Source: an uncultured Flavobacteriales bacterium
GTDB lineage: Bacteria > Bacteroidota > Bacteroidia > Flavobacteriales_G > Salibacteraceae
Reading direction: 5' to 3'
DNA length: 33,303 nt
NCBI GenBank assembly: GCA_913057205.1
Contig: CAJXNO010000032.1
Span: 1 to 33,303, forward strand
In this document: piece by piece, positions 32,230-33,303 of the stretch
How the letters are laid out: each line of letters starts with the position of its first letter
Position numbering within the stretch: position 1 is the stretch's first letter
The notes under the pieces: generated by a model
What the model saw: only the letters and a program-made list of their open reading frames with translations
Told to the model about the DNA's origin: nothing
The model's database searches: none
Program-made: the position numbers and the translations under genes

Positions 32230-33303
32230 ATGAAGTGGTATGGATGCTTGTTGCTTTGGGTCTTTATGGCCTTTTCTCCTCTCTTGATGGGCCAAGAACG
32301 CACGGTCTATCAATTCTCCATCAAAGAAGAAATCGCGGCACCCGTGTGGCGTACGACTAAGCTGGCAATGGAAGAGGCACACACCATGAAGGCCGACATC
32401 ATCTTCATTGAAATGAATACCTACGGTGGTGCTGTGGATGCAGCTGACTCCATTCGAACGAAGATCCTTCAGAGTAAGATCCCCGTATTCGTATTGATCG
32501 AAAACAACGCCGCTTCGGCAGGTGCATTGATCGCCTTGGCTTGTGATAGCATTTTCATGCAACCCGGATCTACCATGGGTGCTGCCACGGTGGTGAACCA
32601 AACCGGTGAGCAAGTGCCTGACAAGTATCAGAGTTACATGCGAAAGAAAATGCGTGCCACGGCAGAAGAGAACGGCCGAAATCCGGATATCGCTGAGGCC
32701 ATGGTAGACCCCGATAAAGAAGTAGAAGGCATTTCAGAAAAAGGAAAAGTGGTTACCCTCACCGTGCAAGAAGCGATTGAACTGGGCTTCTGTGACGCTG
32801 AAATGAACAACATGCAGGAGGCCCTCGAATATGCCGGAATAGATGATTACACGGTGGTAAGGCAACAACTTTCCACCACCGATCAGATCATCGGTTGGCT
32901 GATCAACCCCGCTGTGAGCGGACTCTTGATCTTGGTCATCTTCGGTGGGATCTACTTTGAGCTGCAGTCGCCCGGACTGGGATTCCCGATTGTGGCTGCG
33001 ATCACCGCTGCCCTTCTCTATTTCATGCCGCTTTACTTAGAAGGACTGGCAGAGAACTGGGAGATCCTTCTCTTCTTGGCCGGATTGGTACTCATCGCAT
33101 TGGAGCTGTTTGTCATACCCGGCTTCGGGGTGGCCGGTATCGCTGGCATTGCTCTCGCCGTGACTTCCTTGGCGCTGGCCATGGTTGGGAACGTGGGCTT
33201 TGACTTTCGTCCCGTGCAGAGTGAAGTGCTGGTGCGCTCCTTCTTGATCGCGATCATCTCCTCTACCGTGAGCGTTGTAGGTTCAATTCTTTTGGCGGTG
33301 AAG
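32230..33303 (+). CDS. NfeD/ClpP-class membrane serine protease, 3' end cut by window
   Basis: The frame from the ATG at 32230 stays open for 358 codons to the last base. Signal peptide MKWYGCLLLWVFMAFSPLLMG. The first domain is a ClpP-like serine protease: FIEMNTYGGAVDAADSI, then ENNAASAGALIALACD with the probable nucleophile S96. A Lys in VPDKYQSYMRKKMRATAEENGRN (probably K132) would complete the Ser-Lys dyad known from the archaeal 1510-N protease. Four membrane helices follow from about residue 230 (GLLILVIFGGIYFEL region onward), as in long NfeD proteins. The C-terminal OB-fold domain is missing because the window ends. Relatives degrade stomatin-type (SPFH) partners; the SPFH lipoprotein at 8417-9202 is not adjacent. 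Confidence 0.9.
   Translation, partial: MKWYGCLLLWVFMAFSPLLMGQERTVYQFSIKEEIAAPVWRTTKLAMEEAHTMKADIIFIEMNTYGGAVDAADSIRTKILQSKIPVFVLIENNAASAGALIALACDSIFMQPGSTMGAATVVNQTGEQVPDKYQSYMRKKMRATAEENGRNPDIAEAMVDPDKEVEGISEKGKVVTLTVQEAIELGFCDAEMNNMQEALEYAGIDDYTVVRQQLSTTDQIIGWLINPAVSGLLILVIFGGIYFELQSPGLGFPIVAAITAALLYFMPLYLEGLAENWEILLFLAGLVLIALELFVIPGFGVAGIAGIALAVTSLALAMVGNVGFDFRPVQSEVLVRSFLIAIISSTVSVVGSILLAVK

Overview
The window looks like chromosomal DNA of a Bacteroidota bacterium, most likely Flavobacteriales. Four genes and one broken gene encode secreted proteins with type IX secretion (T9SS) C-terminal sorting domains. Shine-Dalgarno sequences are nearly absent, and many genes carry the Bacteroidota promoter box TAnnTTTG just ahead of the start codon. 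The DUF4199, MutS2 and FeoA/FeoB/Cys-rich sets also fit. No rRNA, tRNA, CRISPR array or transposase gene is visible.

Layout. 1-504: C-terminal part of a T9SS cargo protein. 657-4903 (minus): an RluA-family pseudouridine synthase with a coiled-coil insert, then the ferrous-iron operon feoA-feoB-FeoB-associated Cys-rich protein. 5130-6331: a decayed gene for a collagen-like/glycine-rich secreted protein. 6361-9202 (minus): recQ and an SPFH/band-7 lipoprotein, separated by two arrays of 7-bp tandem repeats. 9203-9745: gene-free and hairpin-rich. 9746-10429: a VanX-type D-Ala-D-Ala dipeptidase lipoprotein.

10437-14570 is the most unusual stretch. A MazG-like nucleotide pyrophosphohydrolase is translationally coupled to a large GIY-YIG nuclease/DUF2075 ATPase/LexA-like S24 peptidase protein, which a single-base frameshift splits here. 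Converging on it is a Cas4-like nuclease fused to a DnaQ-like exonuclease (DUF2779). Two near-palindromic sites lie upstream of the MazG gene. The set resembles a nucleic-acid damage or anti-phage response module, but that function is inference.

14695-23974 holds mostly housekeeping genes: ribosomal protein S1 with a strong promoter and terminator; a tightly packed plus-strand run ribD, EamA transporter, YigZ-family protein, T9SS metallopeptidase; and mutS2 (minus) without its Smr domain, divergent from a small hypothetical gene. 23975-24431 contains a 93-nt structured element closed by a 10-bp stem and followed by a T-run on the minus strand. 24432-28664 encodes mtaB, a membrane-anchored LuxR-type regulator next to a DUF4199 membrane protein, an inositol-monophosphatase-family enzyme and a BASS transporter. 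28723-33303 encodes two T9SS cargo proteins (one with a lamin-tail domain nested in a SprB-like repeat, one Kelch-like with a CRP-type operator) and the start of an NfeD-family membrane serine protease cut by the window end.
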